A DNA stretch of 64,000 nt from Bifidobacterium sp. (GCA_022649135.1 JALCNP010000014.1:1-64000), one strand, 5' to 3'; counted from the stretch's first letter, positions 1-11,994 are shown. A program made the numbers and translations. The notes: a model not told the origin generated them from the sequence alone.

Positions 1-2525
<2,525 letters not shown>

Positions 2526-2633
2526 TCATCCTATTCGCAAGGAATGTATTGTCTTACTGATTGATTGTAGGACGCCGACGGGGGGCGAAGGGCGCGGACG
2601 GGCGATGGGGTGCAGACGCCTCAGGACATGCAT

Positions 2634-2723
2634 GCGCCGCCTGGCCGCGCGCGGGGAGCGTGGATCGCAACCAGTGCCATGCTCGGCCCGTTTCGCGCCG
2701 CCTGGCCGCGCGCGGGGAGCGTG
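2634..2723. repeat. Pair of identical 29-bp direct repeats 61 bp apart
   Basis: Copies at 2634-2662 and 2695-2723 are identical. Each contains the palindromic core CCGCGCGCGG. The 32-bp stretch between them is unrelated. They lie in the gap between the giant TPR gene and ligA. Function is unknown. Confidence 0.85.
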
Positions 2724-2750
2724 CAGGCGAACCCCAGCCCACGCGCGCGT

Positions 2751-5700
2751 TCAGGCGTTGAGCGAGCGCAGGAACTGAGCCTGGACGATGTCGATGCCAT
2801 CGGTGTCGCCGTCGTTCATACGGGCTGCGGCCACCGACAATGTTCGGGCGGGCACGAACATGGCGTTGTCGACGCATACCCGCGCCGCGTCGCGCACGAT
2901 CCGCGCCACCTCCGTATGGGGCCAGACGGGAAGCCCATGCTCGGCGAGAACGCGCTGGGCATCCTCCACCGTCCGCGGAATCGCGATGCACTGCGAATCG
3001 GCGCGCCCGATCAGCTCCTGCAGCTCGGCCGGAAGAGCCCCCGTCTGCCCGGGCGCGATGTGGTTGCTCAGGATGTACGAGGCGGCCGCCACGTCGAATT
3101 CGTCACGCATCCATTCCGCATAGGCGAAGCGATAGTAGGCGAAGGCCGCATCATCGCGATCGAGTGCCACGCGCAGCGCATTGAGGCAGGCCGCGCGCGC
3201 CGAATCCCAATCCTCGTCTCGCGCAAGCTGCACCGCGAGCTTCATGTGCGAGAGCGGGTATGCGGGCGCGTAGGAGACCATGGCGTTGAGATGCTCAAGA
3301 GAGGCCTTGGCGCCCTTAAGCTGCGACAGCACGTCGGCCAGCTCCATATGAGCATAGAAAAGATTGTCGGGAATCAGCACCGTCCGCTCGTGGGGCGTGG
3401 AGAAAAGACGGTTGTATACGACGCGTTCCGCATAGGAGTTGAAGTATCGGGGCACACCGTCGATATGGGCGAACATCGCGTCTATCCGGGAGATCTCGGC
3501 CTTCATGGACTCTATCGCCTCATCGGCCCTGCCGGAGAACAGCAGGTCGCGGGCCTTGGCGCGCCGGGCATCGATCTCCTGGGACAGCCCGAACTGGAAA
3601 TCGGGCGTATCCCTGCCGTCTATCAGCGCCGAACCCAGCTGGACGGAAAGGCCATTGAGCTCAGGATCGTCGAGGCGCTCGACGATGCGCATCGCACGAT
3701 GGGCCTTGGCCACGGATTCGAGTCCGTCGTCACCTGCGATGCGATGGAAGTCGCTGACCGCCCGCTGCAGCAGATCCTCGCGCTGAATCGACAGACCCAC
3801 CGCGCTCGACGCCCCCAGTATGGCGGCCACGGGCGGATCGAAACGGGCGTCGGAAAGTTCCGGCTCCTCCTGGGAGCCGTCCGGAGTGAAGCGGCTGTCC
3901 CGCAGGTCGAATTCCGCGTTGACCGGCGTCAGTCCCGAATCCTCGTGGACGTTCATGGCGGCATCGAACATACGATACGTATCGATGGGATGCTCCAGCC
4001 CATCCTCCTGCAGCCGTGACATGAACTCGTCGCGGCGGAAAGTGACCGTCACCATGTTGCGCACCGTCGGATTGGCGTGAAGCGCCCGCAGGGGATCGGC
4101 GTCCTGCGCGGATCCGGGCATGCGGTCCCCCGGGGCCGGGGAGGGGCTCCCGTCCGCGGCGTCGTTCGGCGGCGTGTTCCGCGAGGTTGCGTCGAAGGCC
4201 TCTCCACCCGCGGAGGGGGAGCCGGGTTCGGAATCGAAAACCATGTCGTCGATGTCGACGCCCTTCATCAGATCCTCGAACTGACGGTTGATGGAATTCC
4301 CCGCCTGCCCATCCAATCCGGCGTCACGTCCGGGGTTCTCCGGGCCGTCGGACTCGCCGACGTCCGCAGAGCCCGATCGTCCGCTCCCCTGCCCGTCCCG
4401 GGGGTTTCCCTGCCCGTTTGCCGCCGTGGAAGCGGCGTCGTCATGATGGCGCCCCTGCGCGTCAGCGGAATCAGCCAGGGGGGCGGAATCCTCCGCGCCC
4501 GCGGCGCTCTCCCCGTCCGTTCGCTCGTCAGGCCTGCTTTTCCCATGGGCGCCGCCCGAATGCGGATCCGGGCGCGAGGGGGCATTGGACGTCTGCGCGG
4601 GATTCGTCGACGCGGCTGAGGAGCCGCCGCGGGCATCGCCGTCCCTGAACTCGATGTCGGAGGTCGAGGGCTTGGCCTGCGAGGGATCCCCGTGAACGTC
4701 GCCGTCCTTCGGATCGGCCTTCGTGCCGCCGATGCCGATGTCGGCGGTGCGCATGCGCTCGAAGGCGCTGAGGGCCTGCCCCATCATCCTCGCTATCGCC
4801 GTGTCCTGCTCGGCCACGGCCTCTTCCAGACCGATGGAATCGATGTGCACGGATATCGTCGTGACGTGGCTGTCCGCTCCGAATCCGAGGGCCGCGAGAA
4901 TGAGACCGACCCGCAGGTTGTATCGCGCGCTCATGGCGGCCCTCTGCGATCCGCTGAGCGCGGCCCACTCGTGGGTGTCCTCGTGATAGACGTTCGCCGG
5001 CATGAGCGAGGTGCCCGCCGTGGTGAATGCCAGCGCCGCATTTCCTGATTCCAGATTCGAGCGCAGCTCGACGTCGAAACGATACGGCAGTTTCAGGCGA
5101 CGCACAAGATCCGACAGCGTCTGGCGGTATATCCATTCGCCGCGTTTCGTGCGCCCACCGGGCGATGGAGCGGCCTGGGCGGGGTCGGGGTTGCGCTCGG
5201 CGAGATCGCGCGCCTCCTTGTGCGCGATGCCCGGGAAGGACGCCACCGCGCGCCACGTCGCATGCCCGTCGAAATCGACGTCGTGCGGATACGAGAGCGG
5301 GGAGCCGACGGGGGCGTCGTTGTTCAGCGCTATGAGGGCGGGGTTGTTCAGCAGGGCAAGGTCGATGCGTGCCGCCTGGACGCGTGTCACCGTGTCCTCC
5401 GTGGGCGTCCCCCCCTGACGTGCATTGCGTTCAAGCCAGGTGCTGACCCCGGCGAAGCGGTTGAGGTTCCCCTCGATGTTCAGGGCGCGCAGTGCGGGCG
5501 CGAATTCCAGCGAATCGTTCCAGGAGAAGAAATAGTTCCCCGAATAGCTTGAGGTGTACAGGTGAAGCGGCTCCGCCCCGTGAACGGCCTCCAGACCGGG
5601 CGTGACCTCGAGGGCACCCGCCTCGCGCATGAGATCGGCGAAGTAGTCCTCCAGCCCCGAGGCGCGCATCCCGTGGGCCCGGGCCTCGGCGGTGTCCCTC

Positions 5701-6593
5701 ATGCTCCTGCGGATGGCTCCCATGGGGGCCTCCCTGTTCAGACGCCGGAAGATGTTTCCCGAGCCGAAGCCGACGAGCAGACCCTTGAACTGGGGAAGCA
5801 TGTACGCGGCGAAGAAGGCGATGGCCATCGCGTCCCGGTACTCGAGATCCAGACGCAGCCGTTCGGGAAGCTCCGCACGAAGCTGCTCGAGGGTGTAGCG
5901 ATTGCTTGATTTCAGCCATGACGCAAGCCAGGTCATCCGCCCGGTCTCGTCTCGTCCCACGATTCCGCCCTGAATCGCAGGGACACGGCTCTCGCGCCCG
6001 TATCCGTCGCGATCGCCCCGAGGCCTCAGGCCGATTCCCCCGAGCGCCTCATCACGCAGATGCGCCAGATCCGCAGGACCATGATGTCCGCGACGCCTGC
6101 CTGCCGGGGAAACGCTCAACTCGTTTTCCTTGATGAACATGAACCGCGGCTCCATGCCGACGATGTCCATGTCGCGATCCGCGCCCACGAACACGCGGCC
6201 CCGGGAATCGGCGAGTGCGATCTGGGAGAAGAGATTGTCGGACGCGAAGACCCCCAGGGAAAATGTCTGCCCATGGGCCTGGGGCAGCTGTGCCCAGCCC
6301 AGGGACACGCCTCGGGGAACGCCCGGGATCCCTTCCAGTATCCTGCGTTTGACGATCGGGCTCAGCGTCATCGAGTGTCTGATCAGCTCGGCGAAGACGT
6401 CGTCGGAATCCGCCTTCGGCGCGTGGCCCGCGCCCTCCGGGGAGCCGCCGTCACGCTTCAACGTCGCGAAAGCCTGCTGGAGTATGCCCGCAACCCGATG
6501 AACGAAAGCCGAACCCCTACGCTGCGTGCCGTGTTCATGAGAAAATGGTGAGAATTGAGGCATGGACTCTATTGTTTCAATCCGTTCAGACAT
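2751..6593 (-). CDS. Giant conserved hypothetical protein with C-terminal TPR-like repeats
   Basis: I do not recognise a named family for this 1280-residue protein. Three zones are visible. An N-terminal zone (about 60-620) is globular and mixed alpha/beta. A low-complexity Gly/Ser/Asp/Pro linker follows at about 630-860. A C-terminal helical zone (about 900-1280) has tetratricopeptide-like helix pairs such as the AHMELADVLSQLKG and AFAYYRFAYAEWM segments. An HExxH motif (HEDTH, residues 537-541) sits in the middle of the N-terminal zone. No signal peptide or membrane segment is seen, so it is probably cytoplasmic. The start at 6593 has no Shine-Dalgarno sequence; Met11 (6563) is an alternative. 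It is transcribed toward ligA and divergently from the membrane-protein gene, only 20 bp away. Confidence 0.8.
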   Translation of the reverse strand: MSERIETIESMPQFSPFSHEHGTQRRGSAFVHRVAGILQQAFATLKRDGGSPEGAGHAPKADSDDVFAELIRHSMTLSPIVKRRILEGIPGVPRGVSLGWAQLPQAHGQTFSLGVFASDNLFSQIALADSRGRVFVGADRDMDIVGMEPRFMFIKENELSVSPAGRRRGHHGPADLAHLRDEALGGIGLRPRGDRDGYGRESRVPAIQGGIVGRDETGRMTWLASWLKSSNRYTLEQLRAELPERLRLDLEYRDAMAIAFFAAYMLPQFKGLLVGFGSGNIFRRLNREAPMGAIRRSMRDTAEARAHGMRASGLEDYFADLMREAGALEVTPGLEAVHGAEPLHLYTSSYSGNYFFSWNDSLEFAPALRALNIEGNLNRFAGVSTWLERNARQGGTPTEDTVTRVQAARIDLALLNNPALIALNNDAPVGSPLSYPHDVDFDGHATWRAVASFPGIAHKEARDLAERNPDPAQAAPSPGGRTKRGEWIYRQTLSDLVRRLKLPYRFDVELRSNLESGNAALAFTTAGTSLMPANVYHEDTHEWAALSGSQRAAMSARYNLRVGLILAALGFGADSHVTTISVHIDSIGLEEAVAEQDTAIARMMGQALSAFERMRTADIGIGGTKADPKDGDVHGDPSQAKPSTSDIEFRDGDARGGSSAASTNPAQTSNAPSRPDPHSGGAHGKSRPDERTDGESAAGAEDSAPLADSADAQGRHHDDAASTAANGQGNPRDGQGSGRSGSADVGESDGPENPGRDAGLDGQAGNSINRQFEDLMKGVDIDDMVFDSEPGSPSAGGEAFDATSRNTPPNDAADGSPSPAPGDRMPGSAQDADPLRALHANPTVRNMVTVTFRRDEFMSRLQEDGLEHPIDTYRMFDAAMNVHEDSGLTPVNAEFDLRDSRFTPDGSQEEPELSDARFDPPVAAILGASSAVGLSIQREDLLQRAVSDFHRIAGDDGLESVAKAHRAMRIVERLDDPELNGLSVQLGSALIDGRDTPDFQFGLSQEIDARRAKARDLLFSGRADEAIESMKAEISRIDAMFAHIDGVPRYFNSYAERVVYNRLFSTPHERTVLIPDNLFYAHMELADVLSQLKGAKASLEHLNAMVSYAPAYPLSHMKLAVQLARDEDWDSARAACLNALRVALDRDDAAFAYYRFAYAEWMRDEFDVAAASYILSNHIAPGQTGALPAELQELIGRADSQCIAIPRTVEDAQRVLAEHGLPVWPHTEVARIVRDAARVCVDNAMFVPARTLSVAAARMNDGDTDGIDIVQAQFLRSLNA

Positions 6594-6613
6594 AATGCTT
6601 ATAGAATAATGGG

Positions 6614-8851
6614 GTGAACTCGAAACCCACCCAGTCTCCGAACCCCGCCCGAGGGGCGCTCCACGCGCTTATCGTGGGGATGATCATACTGGCCGTGGAG
6701 TGCGTCGGGTTCAACTTCCCGTTCTGGTCCACCCTCGCGGCAAGCACGGACAGCGCGGCGGCCCGCAACACGATGGGGACCGGGCTCCATCTGACGGGCG
6801 ATGGCCTGCTGAAGGTGGCGGACCCCACGCAGGCCTATCTCGACGTGCCCGCGGACGGAACATCATCATATGTGCGCATCGACACGGTCCCCCTCCCCCG
6901 AATCGGGGATTCGACGGGTCGCACGGTCCTCTCCACCATCCATGTCCGTGTCGACGGCGACGGCCGTCCGGGCCGCTCCCAATCGGTATGCCCGTCCGTT
7001 CCCCGGTCGTTGTACGTCGCTTCGAACGCGCATTCGACGGTGCGCCTGTGGATCGAGGAGCCCAAGAACTCCGTGGTGCCCATCTTCGCGGTGCGCGCAA
7101 ACGTGAGGGTGCCCTTCGATTTCAGCGTGATTCGCGTCTCGCTCATGGCGCTTTCGGCCGTGGCCGTGGCCCTGATCCGACCGCGTTCGCGTCTGTGGCG
7201 CATGCCTCTGAACACGGCAAGCGTCAGGCAGAGGCTCCTGTTCACGGCCTGTCTTCTTCCGGTTCTCGCCCTGACCGTGATCGACGTGGTCATCCAGATA
7301 CATCAGGCTTCATCCACTGTCTTCCATATGCCCGGCAGCTACACCTACGACTTCAATCAGTACGGCCATGTCGCCGACTCGCTGCTGTCCGGACGCACCT
7401 GGCTCGATCTTCGCGTGCCCCAGGCGTTCGCCCATGCGTCCGATCCCTACGACCCCGCCGTCAGAGAGCGTCTGCTGAGCCGAGGAGTGACCCCCATCTA
7501 CTGGGATTACGCGTTCTTCCACGGCCGCTGGTACTCGTATTTCGGCGTGCTCCCCGCGCTGGTCCTGTTTGCGCCCTACCGCATCGTCACCTCCCTGTGG
7601 ATTCCGGGAGGAGCCATGCTGCCGGCCGGAGCGGCGGTGGTCGTGCTCATGCTGGGATTCGTCCTGTTCGGCTCCCTTCTGGTGATCCGTCTGCTCACCC
7701 GTCTCGCCCCCCATGTCTCGCTGGCGGGGACGCTGCTGTCTCTCGCCCTGTTCTTCATCGGCTCCAGCGCGATCTACCTGTATTTCAGGACGAATTTCTA
7801 TTCCGTGCCCTTCGCCGCATCCCTGCTGCTCAGCACCCTGGGGTTGTGGCTATGGCTGGGAGCCCGACAGGCCCCGCCACAGCGAGCTTGCGGCGGCGCG
7901 AATGCAGACGGATCGCCGTCATGGGCCGAGGGTATGGCGGGCGAACTCTCGCTTCCCCATCTTGCCGGGGGATCGGTGTGCATCGCCGCGAACTTCGGGT
8001 GCAGACCGGCGTTCACCCTGGTCGCGCTGCTGGGCTTCACGATATTCGCCAGGCAGATCCGGGAACTGCTGCGCGCGGCGAGGAATGCGGCCACGGGGGG
8101 CGGGAAATCCGGAGGGATCACGCCGATGCGGTTTCTGCGCGCCCCTCTCGCCGTTCTGATCCCGGCGTGCGCCGTCGTCGCCCCCCTCACTGCATACAAC
8201 GCGGTGCGCTTCGGTTCCGCGTTCGATTTCGGCAACGAGTATCAGATCACCGTCGCGAACATGGCTCGCTACCGCGAGCCGTGGGGCAATCTGGTGCGCA
8301 CGCTCGGCTACTATATGGCCCTCCCCCTGCACGCGACCTCCCGCTTCCCGTTTCTGATGATCTCCCCGGCCCCCCTTGGGCAGTGGGGCTACACGGAGGC
8401 GATGGTGGGGGGAACGTTCCTGCTATGCCCGGTTCTGCTGCTGTGCTTCGCCGTGGTTGCGTCCCGCCGCAGGCTCTCGCGATCCGGCTGCTGGGGAACG
8501 CTGGTCGCATGCCTTGCCCTCGCGATGGCCCTTATGGTTCTCGACAGTTCGATGGGCGGCCTGGGCTGGCGCTATATGGTGGATTTCGGGTGGCTTCTGG
8601 CGCTTGCGGCGATGGCTCCCCTGCTCATCGTCACGGGGCAGATACCGAAGGAGGGGGATCCGGTCCCCGAACCGGTGACGGATCGTGTGACGCTACCGGT
8701 ATGGTTCGCACGATCCGCGGTGATGCTGCTTCTGCTGGCGAGCGCGATCATCAACGTCTGCGCCCTTTTCGTCCCCGGCCGCGACGATGCGCTCATCAAC
8801 ACCGACCCGGTCCTTTTCCACACCGTCCAATCCTGGTTCTCGCTGCTCTAG
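6614..8851 (+). CDS. Multi-pass membrane protein, GT-C glycosyltransferase-like
   Basis: This 745-residue integral membrane protein starts at GTG. It has an N-terminal transmembrane helix (about 17-38), then an extracytoplasmic segment of about 130 residues. Roughly ten further hydrophobic helices follow between 175 and 740. The first loop after the second helical group (YDFNQYGHVADSLLSGRTW ... WDYAFFHGRWYSYFGVLP) resembles actinobacterial GT39/GT-C-like membrane enzymes that use lipid-linked sugars at the outer membrane face. The substrate cannot be told from sequence. No Shine-Dalgarno precedes the GTG. An A/T-rich TAGAAT about 7 bases upstream suggests a leaderless start. The downstream ABC ATPase begins 16 bp later and is probably co-transcribed. 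Confidence 0.72.
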   Translation: MNSKPTQSPNPARGALHALIVGMIILAVECVGFNFPFWSTLAASTDSAAARNTMGTGLHLTGDGLLKVADPTQAYLDVPADGTSSYVRIDTVPLPRIGDSTGRTVLSTIHVRVDGDGRPGRSQSVCPSVPRSLYVASNAHSTVRLWIEEPKNSVVPIFAVRANVRVPFDFSVIRVSLMALSAVAVALIRPRSRLWRMPLNTASVRQRLLFTACLLPVLALTVIDVVIQIHQASSTVFHMPGSYTYDFNQYGHVADSLLSGRTWLDLRVPQAFAHASDPYDPAVRERLLSRGVTPIYWDYAFFHGRWYSYFGVLPALVLFAPYRIVTSLWIPGGAMLPAGAAVVVLMLGFVLFGSLLVIRLLTRLAPHVSLAGTLLSLALFFIGSSAIYLYFRTNFYSVPFAASLLLSTLGLWLWLGARQAPPQRACGGANADGSPSWAEGMAGELSLPHLAGGSVCIAANFGCRPAFTLVALLGFTIFARQIRELLRAARNAATGGGKSGGITPMRFLRAPLAVLIPACAVVAPLTAYNAVRFGSAFDFGNEYQITVANMARYREPWGNLVRTLGYYMALPLHATSRFPFLMISPAPLGQWGYTEAMVGGTFLLCPVLLLCFAVVASRRRLSRSGCWGTLVACLALAMALMVLDSSMGGLGWRYMVDFGWLLALAAMAPLLIVTGQIPKEGDPVPEPVTDRVTLPVWFARSAVMLLLLASAIINVCALFVPGRDDALINTDPVLFHTVQSWFSLL

Positions 8852-8867
8852 CCCTACCATAGGGGAT

Positions 8868-9692
8868 ATGGCTTTTCTTGGATTCCTGGCACGGCCGCGG
8901 GCGACCGATCAGGGCGCACACCGCCTTCTCTTCGACATGGATCACGTGTCCTACCGGTATGGCGACGGGAGCATCGGGCTGTCGGACGTGTCCGTACGCA
9001 TCGGGGAGCGGCGCGTCGCCGTGATCGGGCTGAACGGATCGGGCAAGACGACATTGCTGCGTGTGCTCGACGGCTCGCTGACGCCGTCGGAGGGATCGGT
9101 CCGGATCGGTCGGGGCCGGGAGCTTCTTGACCCGGCGCGCCGGGCGGATAGCCGCCGCATAGGCAAGCTCGTCGGACGGATTCGCGGAGACGATCCTGCG
9201 GCCGCGCTCCCTGCGGGGTCAAGCGTCGGTCAGATCCTGCGAAAAGAGGCCCGCTCGCACGGCTCGCCCGCGTCGAGGTCCCCCACGTTCGTCGGGGATC
9301 TGCTGTCGAGGTTCTCCCTGTCCGGCGCGGTCGATCTGCCGGTTTCCGCCCTGGATGGGGAGCAGCGGCACATGCTCGCCATGGCGCGGGCATCGGCCCA
9401 TTCCCCGAGCTGCGTCATCGCCGATGAACCCACCGCAGGGCTCGATGAGGTCGGCAGCGCGCATGTGGCTTCGACGCTGTTCTCCGAAGCCTCCCAGATC
9501 GTCTTCTCCTCGCATGACCTGTCGATGGTCGCCGATCCCGGCCACGGCGTCGAGCGCGTTCTCGTGCTCGACCATGGCGCGGTCGTCTGCGACGACTCGC
9601 CGCGGAACGCGACGCGGTTCTATGCGGATCTCATACGATCCGCGTATGCCGCCGCGCGGCGCTGCGAGAGCACCGAACGCCGACACCGGTGA
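8868..9692 (+). CDS. ABC transporter ATP-binding protein
   Basis: A single ABC nucleotide-binding domain of 274 residues. Walker A is GLNGSGKTT (54-62) and Walker B is CVIADEPTAGLD. The signature motif is degenerate (LDGEQRH in place of LSGGQ). The general look is close to CbiO/EcfA-type ATPases, but no permease or substrate-binding subunit is adjacent, so the transported substrate is unknown. The ATG at 8868 was chosen because AGGGG lies 2-6 bases upstream and because sequence upstream of it is not ABC-like. It probably forms an operon with the preceding membrane protein. It converges on the aminotransferase with a 9-bp gap. Confidence 0.85.
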   Translation: MAFLGFLARPRATDQGAHRLLFDMDHVSYRYGDGSIGLSDVSVRIGERRVAVIGLNGSGKTTLLRVLDGSLTPSEGSVRIGRGRELLDPARRADSRRIGKLVGRIRGDDPAAALPAGSSVGQILRKEARSHGSPASRSPTFVGDLLSRFSLSGAVDLPVSALDGEQRHMLAMARASAHSPSCVIADEPTAGLDEVGSAHVASTLFSEASQIVFSSHDLSMVADPGHGVERVLVLDHGAVVCDDSPRNATRFYADLIRSAYAAARRCESTERRHR

Positions 9693-9701
9693 GCGGCCGC
9701 A

Positions 9702-10946
9702 TCAGCAGGGCTCGGCATCGGAGCGCAGCATCTCGGCCACCGCGTCGAGCACCGCATGAATGTTGCGCGCGAACGTGTCGGGCTCGGGGAGCAGGGACAC
9801 CGCAAGATAGCCGTCGGACGGCATGTCGAAGAAGTAGCCGGGCTGGGCGGTGAGGCGCCGCGTCTCTATAAGGTGCAGGACAAGGGAGTTCTCGTCGATG
9901 GTCGACGGCACCCGCAGGAGCACGTTCCACCCGCCCTCGGCCCGCAGAACCGAGACGACGGTGTCCGGATCGCCGTCGAGGATCGAATGCAGGGTGCGCA
10001 GGTTCCCCCTGACGCGACCGCCCACCCTCAGCGTCTGCCTGTGCCCCTCGGCGAGCATGGCGGGAAGATGGCGCATGATGATGTCACTCATCGGCAGATA
10101 GTCGTCGGCGATGAGGTCAAGCCGCCGTTCCGCCTCGGCCACGTCATCCGCGGGACCGCTGACCTCGATCCATCCGACTTTGGCGTTCGGCGCCGCAAGG
10201 GATTTCGAAAAGCCGTCCAATGCAAACGTAAGCACTCCACTTTCCCCAGCGAATCGTCGGTTGGTGGGCTCCGGTTCGAGCGCATAGTCGTAGAAGACCT
10301 CGTCGGCTATCAGGGCCACGCCGTGGCGCCGGCACATCTCGACGATCCGATCGCGTTCGCCGGGTCTGATGTACGAGCCGGAGGGATTGTTCGGATTGAT
10401 GACGACCATGGCGCGGATGCGGCCATCGGGGTCATCGTCGAACAGGCTGCGCAGAGAGGGGATGTCGACATACCACGATCCGTCGAACCGAAGCTGGTAG
10501 TTGAGGGTTCGTGCGCATTCCAAGCGCGCTATGGATTCGACAAGAGGATATCCGGGGCGCGGGGCAAGCACCGCGTCGCCCGGATCGCACAGAAGCTTCA
10601 TCAGCCACGAGTAGGCCTGCGATGTCGAGCTGAGAACATAGAGATTCCCCGGATCGACCACATGGGCGGGACCGTCGGATGCACCGGCCATGCTCTCGGA
10701 CTCGGCCCGACGATTCAGCCATGCGGCAAGGCCCCTGCGCATGGGCATCGGTCCGCGGGGCTCGGCCCGGTACTCGCCGGGAAGCGAGGAGGGGGCAAGC
10801 CCGTAGCGCGTCGGATTGGAATCGTTGAGGCTGCGCACGGCGTCGCCGCGGCTCCTCATCTCGCGCTCGCGCATGGCTATCGGATTGAGGGATTCGAGAT
10901 CGACCCGTGATGAAAAACGCACGTCTCCAAGACTAGTCCACCCCAT
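9702..10946 (-). CDS. PLP-dependent aminotransferase, class I/II
   Basis: A fold-type I aminotransferase of about 414 residues. Visible landmarks are NPNNPSGSYI (cofactor-domain loop), the Asp/Tyr segment IADEVFYDYAL and the Schiff-base lysine in DGFSKSLAAPNAKVGW. Such enzymes transfer amino groups between amino acids and 2-oxoacids in the cytoplasm. The exact substrate (aspartate, alanine or aromatic) cannot be assigned. The ATG at 10946 starts the conserved region and has only a weak GGCGG upstream. The frame continues further upstream but that part is not protein-like. Confidence 0.88.
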   Translation of the reverse strand: MGWTSLGDVRFSSRVDLESLNPIAMREREMRSRGDAVRSLNDSNPTRYGLAPSSLPGEYRAEPRGPMPMRRGLAAWLNRRAESESMAGASDGPAHVVDPGNLYVLSSTSQAYSWLMKLLCDPGDAVLAPRPGYPLVESIARLECARTLNYQLRFDGSWYVDIPSLRSLFDDDPDGRIRAMVVINPNNPSGSYIRPGERDRIVEMCRRHGVALIADEVFYDYALEPEPTNRRFAGESGVLTFALDGFSKSLAAPNAKVGWIEVSGPADDVAEAERRLDLIADDYLPMSDIIMRHLPAMLAEGHRQTLRVGGRVRGNLRTLHSILDGDPDTVVSVLRAEGGWNVLLRVPSTIDENSLVLHLIETRRLTAQPGYFFDMPSDGYLAVSLLPEPDTFARNIHAVLDAVAEMLRSDAEPC

Positions 10947-10988
10947 CCGCCGCCGCCGGGACAAGGGGGTCGGTCGAAGGCAGACGAC

Positions 10989-11026
10989 AAGATCCCCCGC
11001 ACGGCGCGCGCCGTGCGGGGGATCTT
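10989..11026 (-). terminator. Perfect 38-bp palindrome, probable terminator of ppgK
   Basis: Positions 10989-11007 and 11008-11026 are perfect reverse complements and very GC-rich. The element lies 25 bp after the ppgK stop. The T-tract on the minus strand is weak, so termination efficiency is uncertain. Confidence 0.7.
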
Positions 11027-11050
11027 CGGAGGATGCTATCCGCTGCCCCG

Positions 11051-11821
11051 CTACTTGGTGCGTTTGAGCATGGCGTAGTAGGCGGCGCCGATGATTCCCG
11101 CCTCGTTGCGCAGCTTCGCCGGCACCATGGGTGTTCTGACCTCGATGTAGGGAAGGAACTTGTCGCTTTGGCGGCTCACCCCCCCGCCGACGACGAACAG
11201 GTCGGGGCTGAAGTACTTCTCCAGAAGCCCATAGTATTTCGTCAGCCTTCGAGCCCATTTCTTGTAGCTGAGGCTTTTCTGGTCGCGCACCGATGACGCG
11301 GCGTACTTCTCGGCGTCCCCCCTGCCGTCGGCAAGCTCGATGTGGCCCAGTTCGGTGTTGGGGATGAGAACCCCGTCATAGATCAGGGCGGTGCCGATTC
11401 CGGTTCCCAGCGTGGTGGCGATGACAAGCCCGTCCTTGCCCTTCGCGGCGCCGAACTGCTGCTCCGCAAGGCCGGCGGCATCGGCGTCGTTCACCACCGT
11501 CACCGGACGCCCGCACTCCTGGGAGAACACCTCCGTGACGTCAGTGCCTATCCATGATTTATCGAGATTCGCCATGAAGTCCAGCTTGTGGCCCGGCTTG
11601 ATCGGGGCGGGGAACGCGATGCCGACGGGGGTGTCCGGGGAGACCTCGAAATGGTCGAGCTCCTGGCGCACGATCCGGGCCACGGCCTGGGGCGTCGACT
11701 CGGCCGGAGTGAGGATCTTGAGCCGCGGCTGGGCGAACCGGCCCTCCTCGAGGTTGACCGGAGCCGCCTTGATGCCGGATCCGCCAATGTCGACGCCAAA
11801 CGCCTGAGCTGTCTCAATCAT
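11051..11821 (-). CDS. ppgK: Polyphosphate glucokinase (ROK family)
   Basis: A 256-residue ROK-family kinase. The N-terminal phosphate-binding motif FGVDIGGSGIKAA is typical of polyphosphate/ATP-glucose phosphotransferases, which make glucose-6-phosphate in the cytoplasm using polyphosphate or ATP. The second phosphate loop is TTLGTGIGTALI, and ELGHIEL holds the sugar-binding Glu and His. The start at 11821 is preceded by GAAAGG at 7-base spacing. Its promoter region contains a LacI-type palindrome at 11920-11931, suggesting sugar-responsive control. Confidence 0.9.
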   Translation of the reverse strand: MIETAQAFGVDIGGSGIKAAPVNLEEGRFAQPRLKILTPAESTPQAVARIVRQELDHFEVSPDTPVGIAFPAPIKPGHKLDFMANLDKSWIGTDVTEVFSQECGRPVTVVNDADAAGLAEQQFGAAKGKDGLVIATTLGTGIGTALIYDGVLIPNTELGHIELADGRGDAEKYAASSVRDQKSLSYKKWARRLTKYYGLLEKYFSPDLFVVGGGVSRQSDKFLPYIEVRTPMVPAKLRNEAGIIGAAYYAMLKRTK

Positions 11822-11919
11822 TGCATGCCTTTCGATATACGTCCTTGTGCGCGAACAACTGCGGTATGGGCATTTTATCTCGCCAAACGGCCAACACGCG
11901 GATACGGAGCATGAAAACG

Positions 11920-11931
11920 GCAAACGTTTGC
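11920..11931. promoter_or_regulatory. Candidate LacI-family operator
   Basis: GCAAACGTTTGC is a perfect 12-bp palindrome with the central CG typical of LacI/CcpA-type operators. It lies about 100 bp upstream of ppgK and 55-64 bp upstream of the divergent nitroreductase gene, so it could serve either. The regulator is not in this window. Confidence 0.55.
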
Positions 11932-11994
11932 ATACGAGGACGGTCATCAAGACACGGGATGCGGAACGCCCGCAAAAGTACGATAATGGGCATC

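Noticed and set aside
2634..2723. CRISPR array
   Set aside because: Only two repeats, one spacer, no leader and no cas genes in the window; kept as a repeat pair only.
9702..11258. 518-residue version of the aminotransferase
   Set aside because: The added N-terminus crosses the palindromic terminator and the ppgK 3' end and has no aminotransferase similarity.
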